Source of the DNA: Simkania sp.
GTDB lineage: Bacteria > Chlamydiota > Chlamydiia > Chlamydiales > Simkaniaceae
Direction: 5' to 3'
Length of the DNA: 14,760 bases
Assembly (NCBI GenBank): GCA_028279205.1
Contig: JANQSR010000198.1
Location: forward strand, 1-14,760
This document shows positions 1 to 7,400 of the stretch, piece after piece. The notes under the pieces are model-generated. The model did no database searches, was not told the DNA's origin, and saw only the letters and a list, made by a program, of their open reading frames with translations. Position numbers and translations under genes: made by a program. Each line of letters starts with the position of its first letter. Positions within the stretch are counted from its first letter, which is position 1.

Positions 1-19
1 TTTTAAGGGGCTAGACTGG

Positions 20-84
20 TCAAAAGTGCCTATTTTTGGCATGTTTTGGGTCAAAAAATACTCAAAATGCCCATTTTTGGACCC
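20..84. repeat. AT-rich imperfect direct repeat with nested inverted repeats
   Basis: A unit of about 20 bases (TCAAAA-TGCC-ATTTTTGG core) occurs at 20-39 and again at 62-80 with few differences. Each copy is itself partly palindromic: TGCC/GGCA at 27-30 and 38-41, and AAAATG/CATTTT at 64-69 and 72-77. A larger hairpin can form from 48-58 and 74-84 (GGGTC/GACCC, one mismatch, then A5/T5). No coding frame crosses it. It could be an interspersed intergenic repeat or the tail of an upstream transcript, but there is no T-run after the stem to call a terminator. Confidence 0.5.
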
Positions 85-187
85 CCACTGAACGGATACA
101 AAAAGTTTGTCTGATTTTATTAGTTTCTTATAAAAGAAGCAAACTATCTCCTAAAATGATTTTCATATAAAAAAATTGTTTTTAAAG

Positions 188-217
188 TTGTTCTCAAATG
201 GGAAGATCGTGTAAATT
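188..217 (+). promoter_or_regulatory. Putative promoter of tRNA-Val
   Basis: TTGTTC at 188-193 and TAAATT at 212-217 are separated by 18 bases and lie 14 bases before the mature tRNA 5' end. The fit to the sigma70/sigma66 consensus is moderate. The surrounding DNA is very AT-rich, so chance matches are possible. Confidence 0.35.
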
Positions 218-231
218 GTTCTCTTGTCTGA

Positions 232-305
232 GGGGTATTAGCTCAGTTGGTTAGAGCGTCACGTTGACATCGTGGAGGTCAGCTGTTCGAGTCAGCTATA
301 TCCCA
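232..305 (+). tRNA. tRNA-Val (anticodon GAC)
   Basis: A full cloverleaf can be drawn. The acceptor stem is GGGGTAT with ATATCCC (one G-U pair), the D stem GCTC/GAGC, and the anticodon stem TCACG/CGTGG around the loop TTGACAT. The T stem is AGCTG/CAGCT around TTCGAGT. The anticodon GAC at 266-268 reads GUC and GUU valine codons. The discriminator is A305 and CCA is not encoded. A run of seven T at 309-315 directly follows the gene and may help end transcription. Confidence 0.95.
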
Positions 306-347
306 TTCTTTTTTTGATACGCGAAAATTTCTCATCCATAGGGAAAG

Positions 348-413
348 AGTTCTTCTCACCTTGGGGTATCCCCTATGAAGGATAGGCAGATTTTTTCCAA
401 GTGCATGAGAACT
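348..413 (+). promoter_or_regulatory. Possible structured leader before the ThrRS-like gene
   Basis: TTCTCA (353-358) can pair with TGAGAA (406-411), enclosing a GGGG-TAT-CCCC hairpin (363-373) and a CCTAT/ATAGG inverted repeat (372-376, 382-386). Together these could fold the RNA just upstream of the start at 431. No matching regulator is known to me, and the pairing was found by eye only. Confidence 0.25.
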
Positions 414-430
414 GTGTGTGTGTGATCTAA

Positions 431-1729
431 ATGAGCCCACTAATAGAGCCCAAAATGTGCCAGACTGCTGCTGAGATTTTAGCATTGGCTGTTTCGGAAT
501 TGTGCCCAAGCACCTTGAGTATTGAGGGGCGGGCGACATTCACCGGTTTTGCTTACGATTTTTGTTTCCAAACTCCCTTCTCCCAGGAGATGCTGCCCCA
601 TATTGAAGAGAGAATGCGACAGATCATCAGTCAGGACTTGCCAATTACGCGTAAGGAGATGCTTCCCAAAAACGCCGCAGAATTTTTTCGCTCTCTTCCC
701 CGCTATTACCCTTACGTCTTTGCAAAAGAGGATCCAAGATCCTTTGTTGAGGTTTTTGAGATGGAAAACTTTTTTGATCTCTGCCCTGCCCCTTACGCCC
801 GTTCAACAGGGGAGGTGGGAGCGATCAAGCTTTTGAAAATGATCGAGCGTCCTCCCGTTCCTTACCAAGGAGTTAAAAAACAGGTGATCCGTATTGAAGG
901 GGTGGTTGCAGAAGATAAAAAAAGACTTAAGACTCTTCTAAGAGCCCCCTTTTTAGAGAGTGAACATCAGAAATATGGAATTAAAAATGGTTACTTTCTC
1001 ATTCAAGTGGGAAGAGGGAAAAACTTGCGGGAAAAACACCGCTGCTTTTGGTTAAAGAAAGGGCAAAAGCTCAAAGAGGCGCTCACCAGTTGTTGGAGAG
1101 AGTCTCACGAGCGTGCGGGCTATTTATCGATTGCTACCCAAGGAAATAATCTTTTAAAAAACCACCAAGAATTTTTTGATTTATACTGGAACGGGTCTAA
1201 AGAGGGCGTCTGTAAAGTGGCAGAATGTGCCCAGTCGATTTCGGAAGAGGGGATCGATCCATGGAAAGGGCTTTTTAAATCAAAAGATCACTCTTTTGAT
1301 CGTGCACATGTTTTCTGCTCGGAGAAAGATTTAAGTCGGGAGTTAACCACTTGCTTACAATTTGTAGAGAGGATGGCCAAGATATTTTACCCTGATGTCG
1401 GGGCTCTCTTTCTTGCTTCAAATAAAGAGAGGGAGTTGAAAAAGTTTCTAGAGGGTGCATGCCGCGCAGCAGGGGTTAAGTATCAAGAGGGAAGCGACCC
1501 CCTATCTGGCGGCCTCCCCCTGTCTGGACTCTTTTGGGAGATCTCAGGTCGCTTTAACCAAGGGTTTAGGGGGCCTTTCCTAGAGCTTAGAAAGAGGGGG
1601 GAGGGGTTTATCCTCATCCACTCTATCTTTTTTCAATTGGAGCATTTTATCGCGCTGATCATCGAAATTAAAGGGTCAGATTTTGAAAACCACATAAAAG
1701 ATATCGAAAAAAAAACAAAACTTGGGTAG
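431..1729 (+). CDS. Degenerate threonyl-tRNA synthetase-like protein (no TGS or anticodon-binding domain)
   Basis: The 432-residue product follows bacterial ThrRS collinearly. Residues 10-140 match the editing (SAD/N2) domain, and about 170-415 match the class II catalytic core. Stretches 204-237 and 263-296 align to E. coli ThrRS (from memory) without gaps. Key residues are mostly gone. Editing HxxxH is E15/L19, and the Cys-x3-His pair keeps C118 but has Y122. The segment with the first zinc Cys (MNCPGH region) is deleted. The motif 2 Arg is S271 and the motif 3 Arg is H405. Two zinc-type His remain (H293, H397). The N-terminal TGS domain (about 60 residues) is absent, with an in-frame TAA directly before the ATG; the C-terminal anticodon domain is absent too. 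Aminoacylation is therefore very unlikely. The gene lies 49 bases before infC, the usual place of thrS. The start has no clear SD; M9 is an alternative. The ThrRS kinship is seen in sequence; any present function is unknown. Confidence 0.75.
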   Translation: MSPLIEPKMCQTAAEILALAVSELCPSTLSIEGRATFTGFAYDFCFQTPFSQEMLPHIEERMRQIISQDLPITRKEMLPKNAAEFFRSLPRYYPYVFAKEDPRSFVEVFEMENFFDLCPAPYARSTGEVGAIKLLKMIERPPVPYQGVKKQVIRIEGVVAEDKKRLKTLLRAPFLESEHQKYGIKNGYFLIQVGRGKNLREKHRCFWLKKGQKLKEALTSCWRESHERAGYLSIATQGNNLLKNHQEFFDLYWNGSKEGVCKVAECAQSISEEGIDPWKGLFKSKDHSFDRAHVFCSEKDLSRELTTCLQFVERMAKIFYPDVGALFLASNKERELKKFLEGACRAAGVKYQEGSDPLSGGLPLSGLFWEISGRFNQGFRGPFLELRKRGEGFILIHSIFFQLEHFIALIIEIKGSDFENHIKDIEKKTKLG

Positions 1730-1778
1730 AATTGTCCTTTTATGATTTATAGTTTCTCGCTAAGCAGGAAGAGATCGG

Positions 1779-2282
1779 TTGAGAGTTAACAGAGAGATAC
1801 GCTCTCCAAAAGTGCGTTTAATCGGAAAAGACGGGAGCCAAGTAGGGATTGTATCGATAAAAGATGCCCTTTTGCATGCGCAACAGTCGGGATTAGACCT
1901 TGTGGAAATCTCCCCACATTCAGTTCCCCCTGTTTGCAAGGTCGTTGATTACGGAAAATACCGGTATCAAATGACGAAAAAGGTGCGCGAAAATAAAAAA
2001 GCGCAACACCAAGCAAAGCTCAAAGAGATCAAAGTTAAGCCCAATATTGATGAGCACGACCTACAGACTAAGGTCAAGCGTGCAGGGGAGTTTATTGGAA
2101 AGGGAAACAAGGTTAAGATCACCTGTGTGTTTAGAGGACGTGAAATGGCGCACCCAGAACTAGGAGAAAAAGTGACCGAGCGGTTTGTTCAAGAGTTCGA
2201 GGGGATCGCCCACATAGAAGTGCCTCCGAAAAGAATCGGGCGCCATTTGAGTTTGGTCCTCGCTCCTCGTGGTAAGAAATGA
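1779..2282 (+). CDS. infC: Translation initiation factor IF-3
   Basis: IF3 binds the 30S subunit, keeps it apart from 50S and checks start-codon pairing in the P site. The 167-residue product has the typical N domain (RVNREIR near the start, then the DYGKYRYQ segment at about 57-64). A Lys-rich linker and the C domain follow (KEIKVKPNIDEHD at about 82-94, and a C-terminal PPKRIGRHLSLVLAP). The start is TTG: the frame carries TAA six codons upstream and offers no ATG before the conserved RVN, and AGGAAGAG (1766-1773) is correctly placed as SD. A non-ATG start is a recurrent feature of infC and in E. coli (AUU) underlies autoregulation by IF3. It leads the infC-rpmI-rplT-pheS cluster; its stop lies 19 bases before the rpmI start. 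Confidence 0.96.
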   Translation: MRVNREIRSPKVRLIGKDGSQVGIVSIKDALLHAQQSGLDLVEISPHSVPPVCKVVDYGKYRYQMTKKVRENKKAQHQAKLKEIKVKPNIDEHDLQTKVKRAGEFIGKGNKVKITCVFRGREMAHPELGEKVTERFVQEFEGIAHIEVPPKRIGRHLSLVLAPRGKK

Positions 2283-2301
2283 TTTAAAGGAGGCTTTAGT
2301 T

Positions 2302-2499
2302 TTGCCGAAAGTTAAAACAAAAAAAGCGATTAAAAAGCGGTTTAAGTTGACCGCAGGCGGCAAGTTGATGCGCCATAAGCAGGGGCGTCGTCACATCTTG
2401 ACGAAGAAAAAACCGAAAAGAAAACGGCATTTGAAAAAATCAGTGAGCATGCACGAATCTGTTGCTAAGCTCTACAAACGCTTGGCGCGCGTAGCTTAA
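2302..2499 (+). CDS. rpmI: 50S ribosomal protein L35
   Basis: This is a 65-residue, very basic protein of normal L35 length. Its N-terminus, read as MPKVKTKKAIKKRFK, matches the family pattern MPK-KTKKA--KRFK, followed by GGK-MRHK and a basic RRHILTKKKPKRKR tract. The frame is open further upstream into infC, but family alignment fixes the start at the TTG at 2302. A near-perfect SD, AAAGGAGG (2286-2293), sits eight bases before it. It binds 23S rRNA in the large subunit. In E. coli rpmI is translationally coupled to rplT and repressed by L20. Here the two genes are instead separated by a long structured gap with its own promoter. Confidence 0.95.
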   Translation: MPKVKTKKAIKKRFKLTAGGKLMRHKQGRRHILTKKKPKRKRHLKKSVSMHESVAKLYKRLARVA

Positions 2500-2508
2500 A
2501 CTTTTTAA

Positions 2509-2558
2509 CTGGGACAAGCGGGAAATCCCAGCGGTTCAGGGTGGGGTGAAAGCCGTTG
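2509..2558 (+). promoter_or_regulatory. Mutually exclusive RNA hairpins between rpmI and rplT
   Basis: CTGGGA (2509-2514) can pair with TCCCAG (2526-2531). Alternatively CAGCGG plus TTCA (2529-2538) can pair with TGAA plus CCGTTG (2547-2558), with a two-base bulge and an eight-base loop. The two stems share bases 2529-2531, so only one can form fully. The position directly behind rpmI suggests an attenuator, processing site or L20-responsive operator; which of these is not shown by the sequence. Confidence 0.4.
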
Positions 2559-2587
2559 TTGACTTTTCCCAAACGACTCATTATACT
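2559..2587 (+). promoter_or_regulatory. Sigma70-type promoter for rplT-pheS
   Basis: TTGACT (2559-2564) and TATACT (2582-2587) are separated by exactly 17 bases, each one mismatch from consensus. It is the best promoter match in the window. Transcription would start near 2594 and give an approximately 80-base leader before rplT, containing a small CCAGA/TCTGG hairpin (2603-2615). It would let rplT and pheS be transcribed independently of infC and rpmI. Confidence 0.65.
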
Positions 2588-2673
2588 GCTCGTGACCCTC
2601 GGCCAGATGGTCTGGGTATCAGTCCCTATAAGTCCCCGCGTTGAGGCAGGCAAGTAGTCACAGGAGAGAAAAT

Positions 2674-3030
2674 ATGACGCGAGTCACATGTCAGGTATCT
2701 TCGAGACGTCGAAGAAAAAGACTTTTAAAAAGAGCCAAGGGGTTTGTTGGTGACCGTAAAAACCACATTCGTCTGACCAAGGATGCTCTGATGAAGGCCG
2801 ATGCCTTTAGTTACGCTCACCGGAAAAAGAGGAAAGGGGACTTTAGACGTCTTTGGATCATGCGTATCAGTGTTGCTGCCAAAGTCAACGGAATCTCTTA
2901 CAGCAAGCTGATCGATGCCTTTAAAAAGTCAGGATACGCCATCAACCGGAAGATGTTGTCAGATTTGGCGATCCAAGATCCACAAGCGTTTTCAACTTTA
3001 GCTAGTCAAGCCAAACAAGCTCTGGTCTGA
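2674..3030 (+). CDS. rplT: 50S ribosomal protein L20
   Basis: This is a 118-residue basic protein of normal length. The start M-TRV with the following RRRRKRLLKRAKGF corresponds to the family pattern M-RVK-G---RRRHKK-LK-AKG. The middle FSYAHRKKRKGDFRRLWIMRI and the ISYSKLI segment are also diagnostic of L20. The chosen ATG is preceded by AGGAGAG (2662-2668) at ideal distance; extending the frame to 2641 would only add non-conserved residues. L20 is an early assembly protein on 23S rRNA and in several bacteria the autorepressor of its own operon. The unusually long structured region in front of it could serve that role. pheS follows after 17 bases. Confidence 0.97.
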   Translation: MTRVTCQVSSRRRRKRLLKRAKGFVGDRKNHIRLTKDALMKADAFSYAHRKKRKGDFRRLWIMRISVAAKVNGISYSKLIDAFKKSGYAINRKMLSDLAIQDPQAFSTLASQAKQALV

Positions 3031-3047
3031 GCTGGAGGGCTTGCACA

Positions 3048-4070
3048 TTGCAAGAAGAAATTCAAAACTTAAAAAAAAAGTTTGAGACTCAGGTTGAGTC
3101 TGCAGAAAGTCCCAAGCAGCTTGAGGAGTTGCGTGTCGGCTACCTTGGAAAGAGGGGGCCTGTTCAGACGCTGATGAAATCACTCCGCTCCCTATCTCCT
3201 GAGGAGCGACCCGCTTTTGGAAAGCAGGTTAATGATCTCAAGCAGCGGATAGTGCGCCTTTTAGAAGAGAAACTTGGGGCTGTAAGAAAAAAAGCACTAG
3301 AGATGAAGCTTGGCTTAGAGCGTATAGATGTGAGCCTGCCTGGCAAAAGGCGCTTTTCTGGAAGGCAGCACCCATTAACTCAGCTGCTCGATGAAGCGAG
3401 CTCCATCTTATCAGGGATGGGTTTTTCTATTCTAGATTCTCCCGAGATTGAGGAGGAATATTACAACTACGGGGGTCTTAACTACCCTGCAGATCATCCT
3501 GCTCGTGACATGCAGGATACATTTTATATAACCGATAGAAAAGAGCTTCTCCGATCGCACACAACCGCGATTCAGCAGCATGCAATGCGTGATCATCAAC
3601 CACCCATACGCGTTGTCTCTTTGGGCAAGTGTTATCGCAACGAGACCATATCTTCCCGCTCTCATGTATTTTTTCATCAAATTGATGCTCTTTACATTGA
3701 TCAAGGGGTGACCTTCCAAGATCTGTTAGCGACGATGGACTCTTTTTACACACAGATCTTCCACCAAAAAGTGGAAATGCGTGTTCGTCCGAGTTACTTC
3801 CCTTTTGTTGAGCCTGGAATGGAGATCGATATTCGGTGTACTACCTGCCTGGGCAAAGGGTGTCAGCTTTGTAAATCAACGGGTTGGCTCGAAGTTTGTG
3901 GTGCTGGGATGGTTCATCCAGAAGTGTTGCGTGAAGGAGGACTCGATCCTGAGATTTATACGGGGTATGCTTGGGGAAGTGGAGTTGAACGTTTGGTGCA
4001 ACTGCGCTTTTCCATCAAAGATATCCGTCTTTTCACTGAAAATGATCTCCGTTTTTTATCTCAATTTTAG
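3048..4070 (+). CDS. pheS: Phenylalanyl-tRNA synthetase alpha subunit
   Basis: The 340-residue product has normal length. It carries the N-terminal coiled coil (about 1-90, with YLGKRGPV at 32-39), a class II motif 2 (YRNETISSRSHVFFHQ, 196-211) and motif 3 (GYAWGSGVERL, 306-316), and the usual C-terminal DIRLF-ENDLRFL. A CxxC-x4-CxxC group (C264, C267, C272, C275) is a zinc-knuckle-like insert seen in a subset of bacterial PheS. PheS forms the catalytic part of the alpha2-beta2 enzyme that charges tRNA-Phe. The start is TTG, supported by GGAGGG (3034-3039) eight bases before it; there is no nearby in-frame ATG. pheT does not follow in this window, so the beta subunit must be encoded elsewhere. 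Confidence 0.96.
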   Translation: MQEEIQNLKKKFETQVESAESPKQLEELRVGYLGKRGPVQTLMKSLRSLSPEERPAFGKQVNDLKQRIVRLLEEKLGAVRKKALEMKLGLERIDVSLPGKRRFSGRQHPLTQLLDEASSILSGMGFSILDSPEIEEEYYNYGGLNYPADHPARDMQDTFYITDRKELLRSHTTAIQQHAMRDHQPPIRVVSLGKCYRNETISSRSHVFFHQIDALYIDQGVTFQDLLATMDSFYTQIFHQKVEMRVRPSYFPFVEPGMEIDIRCTTCLGKGCQLCKSTGWLEVCGAGMVHPEVLREGGLDPEIYTGYAWGSGVERLVQLRFSIKDIRLFTENDLRFLSQF

Positions 4071-4133
4071 AAATCTGTTCATATTTTTGAGCAAAGAGGG
4101 TAGACTTAGCCTTCTTGTATATATGATCTGAGG

Positions 4134-4218
4134 GGAAGAGTGGCAGAGTGGACTAATGCGTCTGTCTTGAAAACAGAAGTCCTGCAAGGGACCGGGGGTT
4201 CGAATCCCTCCTCTTCCG
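4134..4218 (+). tRNA. tRNA-Ser (anticodon TGA)
   Basis: The acceptor stem GGAAGAG pairs perfectly with CTCTTCC. The anticodon stem TCTGT/ACAGA encloses CTTGAAA with anticodon TGA (4168-4170), which reads UCA and related serine codons. A long variable arm, typical of serine tRNAs, precedes the T arm (GGGGG, TTCGAAT, CCCTC). The discriminator is G4218 and CCA is not encoded. The AT-rich TGTATATAT at about 4116-4124 upstream could act as an extended -10 element, but no convincing -35 pairs with it. Confidence 0.96.
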
Positions 4219-4332
4219 TTCTTCATTTCCCAGCCTAAGCTTTTCTCTCAATAGTACTTACATCCAAGTGATGCGCTGAGATGTTTTGATGGAACTGCTT
4301 TTTTTGACATTGATAGAGAAAAGGCCGGAGAG

Positions 4333-4428
4333 GGCTCTTAGCATCAGACAGATTCCTTAAGGCTGCTACTTTCCAGTTCTGACCTGGTTCGGAGTGCCTA
4401 GATCCAAGAGTTCCCCGGACTAAGAACC
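4333..4428 (-). ncRNA. ffs: Signal recognition particle RNA (small bacterial 4.5S type)
   Basis: On the minus strand the region contains the conserved SRP domain IV: ACCAGGTCAG, the GGAA tetraloop closed by ACT/AGT, and AGCAGCC. These correspond to the ACCAGGTCAG, GGAA and AGCAGCC of E. coli 4.5S RNA. The ends are set by a terminal helix of nine pairs, GGTTCTTAG (4428-4420) with CTAAGAGCC (4341-4333), giving about 96 bases. This is the size of the small bacterial form without an Alu domain. The RNA binds Ffh and targets ribosomes making membrane proteins to FtsY. It lies 13 bases behind the uvrA stop codon on the same strand. The exact ends are approximate. Confidence 0.92.
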
Positions 4429-4429
4429 A

Positions 4430-4458
4430 ATGTTATCTGTTTCAAGGATTAAATTCAA
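4430..4458 (-). promoter_or_regulatory. Possible ffs promoter overlapping the uvrA 3' end
   Basis: On the minus strand TTGAAT (4458-4453) and TAACAT (4435-4430) are 17 bases apart, with the -35 inside the last codons of uvrA. The predicted start would fall slightly inside the inferred RNA 5' end, so either the helix boundary or the hexamers are off by a few bases. Confidence 0.3.
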
Positions 4459-7400
4459 GATAGTTTGCCGTGTGAGATGAGGGGTGCTTTGCCAACTCTT
4501 CGGGGGTGCCAACGGCCACGATCTGCCCCCCTTTTTCGCCTCCCTCGGGCCCCATCTCGATCAAGTGGTCGGCATTTTTTAAAATCTCTACATTGTGTTC
4601 GATCATGAGGAGAGTGTTGCCCCGATCAACGAGCGATTGAAAAATCGGGATGAGTTTTGCAATGTCATCATAGTGAAGACCGACTGTGGGCTCATCGAAC
4701 AAGTAGAGGGTCTTTCCCGTCTCCCTTTTGGAAAGCTCCCGCGCAAGTCTTAGCCGCCCCGCCTCTCCATTGGACAAGGTGGCGATTCCTTGCCCTAAGA
4801 CCAGATGGCCAAGGCCAACGCGTTGTGCCATTTCAACCCGTCTTTGCATCTCGGGTATGGGGGGCAGGTGGCAAACAGCCTCATCTATTGTCAGGTTGAG
4901 TAGCTGTCCTAGATTTCTTCCTCGGTAGGTCACTTCAAGACTCAGTTGGTTGAGACGGTTTCCCTGGCAAGCATCGCACTTTACCTTTAGAGAGGGTAAG
5001 AATTGAAGGTCGACCCTTTTGACGCCGAGTCCCCAACAGGTGCGACACATCCCTTGAAAGTGGTTATAGCTAAAATGTTTGGCTTTAAGTCCACGCATCT
5101 TCGATTCTGGAAGCTGTGCGTAAAAATCGCGTAGCGGCTTGAGAATCTCGCTATATGTGCTCACATCTGCACGGATCGTATGCCCGATGGGGTTTTGATC
5201 GATAGCAATCAGCTTGTTGATTTGATCAAGCCCTTCGATAGCTCCGCCATCAATGAGAATGCCCGATTTTTTTGATCGGCAGGCTAGGTGCATTTGCACC
5301 CCCTTTTTTAAGAGATCATGCATCAACGTCGATTTGCCCGATCCCGATAAGCCAGTCAGACAGGTTAGCGATTGGGTGGGAATATCAACGGTGATATTTT
5401 TCAAATTGTGTATGCTCGCCTGTGTGATGCTTATCTTTGTTTGCCTTTTACGCCTTTTTTCAGGAATAGGCACCCTTTTTTTCCCAGTTAAATATTGACC
5501 TGTCAGAGAGTGCTTGCTCGACTTAATCTGAGAAAGAGTCCCAACGGCCACAATTTTGCCCCCTTGATTTCCCCCTTTGGGTCCAAATTCAAAGATATGA
5601 TCAGCTATCGACAGAAGTTGTGGGTTATGGGAGGTAATGAGTAGTGTATTGCCCAAATGGAAAAGCTTCTTTAGTGCCCCCTCAAGTCTTCTACTGTTGT
5701 GAGGATGCAAACCGATCGTTGGTTCATCGAGAACATAAAGACAACCCGTCAAGCCGCTTCCGAGTTGACTTGCCAAGTGGATCCTTTGCGTCTCTCCACC
5801 ACTTAAGGAGGGAGCTTTCCTATCCAGAGAGAGGTAGTCGAGCCCGATATTACACAAAAAATCGAGGCGGTTTTCTATCTGTTCGAGGACTCTACCCAGG
5901 AAAGGATCTACTTTGGTTGAGAGCGATCTTATGCATTCAAGCACTTTGTGCAGGGGAAGAGCGCACAAAGCACTGATTGTGGTCTTGTTCACTTCAACTT
6001 TTCTTGCAAGGGGGTTGAGACGGCTACCCTTGCAAACGATGCAAACGGTTTGCTCGAGGTAGGAAGTGAGCGAGTCTCGCAGCTGCTTTTTGCATGTTTT
6101 AGCGCTTTTTGTAAAGGCTCTGTTGATCCCTGACCAGTTCAGGGTAATCCCTTTGTGGGAAAATTGGCGAGAAGATCCAAACATGAGCTTTTCCAATTTG
6201 TCTAAGGGGAGTTTCCAAAGGGGAGTGCAAGGATCGATCTTTTCTGACTTAAGGTATTTAAAAAAGAGTGTTTCGCTCTCTTCTGTTCGCTCCTCTTTCC
6301 ACAGTTTTTTGATCAAACCGATCGGAGAAAGACTCATCGCTTGGCGCTCTTTAAACAGATTAGCGCCCCATTCAAATCCAAGACCCAAACAGTGAGGACA
6401 CATCCCTTCGTCCGCATTAAATGAGAAAGTTTTGGGGGTGATAGGGGGGTAGATTTTTCCTGTTTTCTTCACAGAAAAAGAGAGCTTGAAGAGAAGGTCT
6501 TTGCCAGATGTTTCTACAACGAAGGGAGCATCTGTCATCTTTGAGGCTTGCTCAATCGCTTCTATGAGCCTTTTTTCGATTCCAGGACGGATCAAGAGGC
6601 GGTCAATAATCAGAAAAAGGTGGTTCTCCTTGCCTATCTCCCAGGGGATTTTACTCTCAAGGGTGTATTCGATCTGATTTAAGCGCACGTGCAAAAAGCC
6701 CTGCTCAACGAGCCGCTCTTGCACCTTTTCAAAAGGCTCATCTGGGTCAACTTCCAAAGGGATCATGACGCGCAGTTTGGTTTTTTCATCCCTTTTCATC
6801 AACTCATGAGCGATGCTTTGGTGTGTTACAGACTCAATTTTCTCCCCTGTTTCAGGACAGTAGGCAACGCCTGCATGCGCATAGAGAAGGCGAAGAAAGT
6901 CGTAAATTTCGGTCATCGTCCCAACTGTCGAACGGGGATTTCCCGCTTGTCTTTTTTGTTCGATGGCAATCGCAGGTGAGAGGTTATCTATCTGATCAAA
7001 ATGGGGTTTGGGCATCTGTTTGACAAACTGTTTGGCGTAAGGTGAGAGACAACTAATGTAGCGACGTTGCCCTTCGGCATAGAGCGTATCAAATGCGAGA
7101 GAGGACTTTCCCGAGCCCGAAGGACCCGTGCAGACGGAGATCTTGTCTAGGGGAATCTCTAAAGAGAGCCTTTTTAAATTGTTTTGGGAGGCGCCCCGCA
7201 CTTCGATTGCGGACGCGCAAGAGATCTTTGTCTGTTTTCTCTTCGATTTTGCTTTTTTTTGAGGATTTAAGCTTTTCTTGAGCGCAACTCCCGTCGCCGT
7301 TTTTAACTGTGCTATCTCTTCGGGAGTGCCACTCCCAATGATCTGCCCCCCCTCTTTTCCCCCTTCTGGTCCCAAGTCAATCACCCAGTCTGCTGTTTTG

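Noticed and set aside
363..373. GGGGTAT and TATCCC resembling fused ends of the neighbouring tRNA-Val
   Set aside because: The match is only 6-7 bases and no other tRNA part is present; it is more simply a small hairpin.
2269..2301. Extended GTG start for rpmI inside infC
   Set aside because: The L35 family begins at the MPK-KTKK pattern, and a near-perfect Shine-Dalgarno marks the TTG at 2302.
3781..4131. 116-codon plus-strand frame running past the pheS end
   Set aside because: It is an out-of-frame copy of the conserved pheS 3' part; the tail beyond pheS is short and reaches the tRNA-Ser 5' flank.
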